A stretch of 64,000 nt of DNA from JAPLMI01 sp043798375. GTDB taxonomy: Bacteria; Omnitrophota; Gorgyraeia; 2-01-FULL-45-10. Location of the stretch: NCBI GenBank assembly GCA_043798375.1, contig JAZDOS010000029.1:62001-126000 (forward strand), given 5' to 3'. How positions within the stretch are numbered: position 1 is the first letter of the stretch; each line of letters opens with the position of its first letter. Positions 63,527 to 64,000 of the stretch are shown in pieces. Both the position numbers and the translations under genes were made by a program. The notes below the pieces were generated by a model, which saw nothing but the letters and a program-made list of their open reading frames with translations, did not search any database and was not told the origin of the DNA.

Positions 63527-64000
63527 ATGCAAAATGTATTTAATGCCGCCGAAGTCATTGATATGGGCATTGAGAAAGAGAAGAAGAGGCGCGATTTTTA
63601 CGCGCTTGCGGCCGCCGCATTCAAGGATAAAGAAGTGAGGGATCTATTCACAAAGCTCCGCGATTGGGAAGAGCTCCACATAAAGAAATTCATGGAGATC
63701 CGCAATGCCATCGAAGAATCTGAAGTTTCCGAAACATACGAGGGTGAATTCGCATCATACGTAAAAGCGACGGTAGACGATATTCTGTATAAGCAGGTAT
63801 CGGCGGAATGGTTCGCGAAATTTGTAAAATCGGAACTCGCGGCGATACAATACGGCATAGGTTTCGAGAAGGACGCAATCTTGTTTTTTAATGAGCTGTT
63901 GAAATACATGAACCCGTACCACAAGGAAAAAGTCCAGGCGCTTATCGATGAGGAGAAGAAGCACCTGATTTACCTAAGTGAGTTAAGACAAAGATGTGAA
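63527..64000 (+). CDS. Rubrerythrin-like ferritin-fold protein, 3' end outside window
   Basis: 158 codons from ATG 63527 (AGAGGGG upstream) with no stop before the window end. Four-helix bundle with diiron-type residues: Glu in MGIEKEKKRRDFY, ExxH in DWEELHIKKF, and DEEKKHLIYLSEL near the end. A protein of this type would act in peroxide detoxification or as a general ferritin-like protein. A C-terminal rubredoxin domain cannot be seen from here. Confidence 0.8.
   Translation, partial: MQNVFNAAEVIDMGIEKEKKRRDFYALAAAAFKDKEVRDLFTKLRDWEELHIKKFMEIRNAIEESEVSETYEGEFASYVKATVDDILYKQVSAEWFAKFVKSELAAIQYGIGFEKDAILFFNELLKYMNPYHKEKVQALIDEEKKHLIYLSELRQRCE

Overview
The window looks like chromosomal DNA of a Candidatus Omnitrophota-type bacterium (PVC superphylum). 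This is inferred from gene content, not from a marker-gene tree. Pointers are the PVC-restricted small basic protein (17737-18090), a TIGR04073 exosortase-associated protein, DUF5674, DUF6485 and DUF4416 proteins, many PilZ proteins, heavy use of ATA isoleucine codons, and several families of short palindromic repeats at gene borders. There is no rRNA, IS transposase, CRISPR array or prophage. One tRNA gene, tRNA-Gly(CCC), is present.

Layout. 1-6.5 kb: 5'-clipped thiC, then an accessory patch with an AT-rich membrane protein, DUF6485 and DUF5674 proteins, a broken YjbQ paralogue, a MazEF-type toxin-antitoxin pair, intact YjbQ, a tiny membrane protein, a collapsed cupin, a PfkB kinase, tRNA-Gly and a degenerate LytM lipoprotein. 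6.5-20 kb: housekeeping and regulatory genes (P-loop ATPase, phosphoesterase, ThyA-like, HIT, dGTPase, PocR-GAF-HD-GYP, UvrD-nuclease, SPOR, aroB, GNAT, thioesterase). 20-33.4 kb: GspB/ExeA-like genes on the minus strand, then six PilZ proteins among small lipoproteins, panD, def, cspA, yqeY, an M23 peptidase and a pentapeptide-repeat K+ channel. 33.4-38.9 kb: radical SAM activase-like protein, GAF-ANTAR regulator, nadE and a KimA-like permease.

38.97-57.57 kb is the core of the window: one uninterrupted plus-strand energy-conservation block. It holds a K+-independent-type membrane pyrophosphatase (hppA), a group 4 [NiFe] hydrogenase with a complex-I-like set of subunits (A, B, C, D, H, I, J, K, L, M, N types) plus its HycI protease, and a complete F1Fo ATP synthase whose c subunit lacks the Na+ ligands. 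All three machines act on the same membrane ion gradient, presumably protons. Ferredoxin-linked H2 production and PPi hydrolysis would charge the membrane and the ATP synthase would use it. Base and codon use change inside the hydrogenase operon, and a 25-codon relic of a second hycI follows it, which points to replacement of part of the operon by transfer.

57.6-64 kb: HAD phosphatase, YgiQ radical SAM protein, a Ski2-like helicase on the minus strand, a repeat-rich gap with a MITE-like element, group III-type phosphofructokinase, and a rubrerythrin-like gene running off the window end.

A second theme is repeats. At least four families (CCCCGTTAGAAA/TTTCTAACGGGG hairpins, GGGGAC/GTCCCC pairs, a 225-bp element with a 20-bp palindrome, and a 197-bp nested-palindrome element) sit exactly at start or stop codons and in places supply the last codons of proteins.
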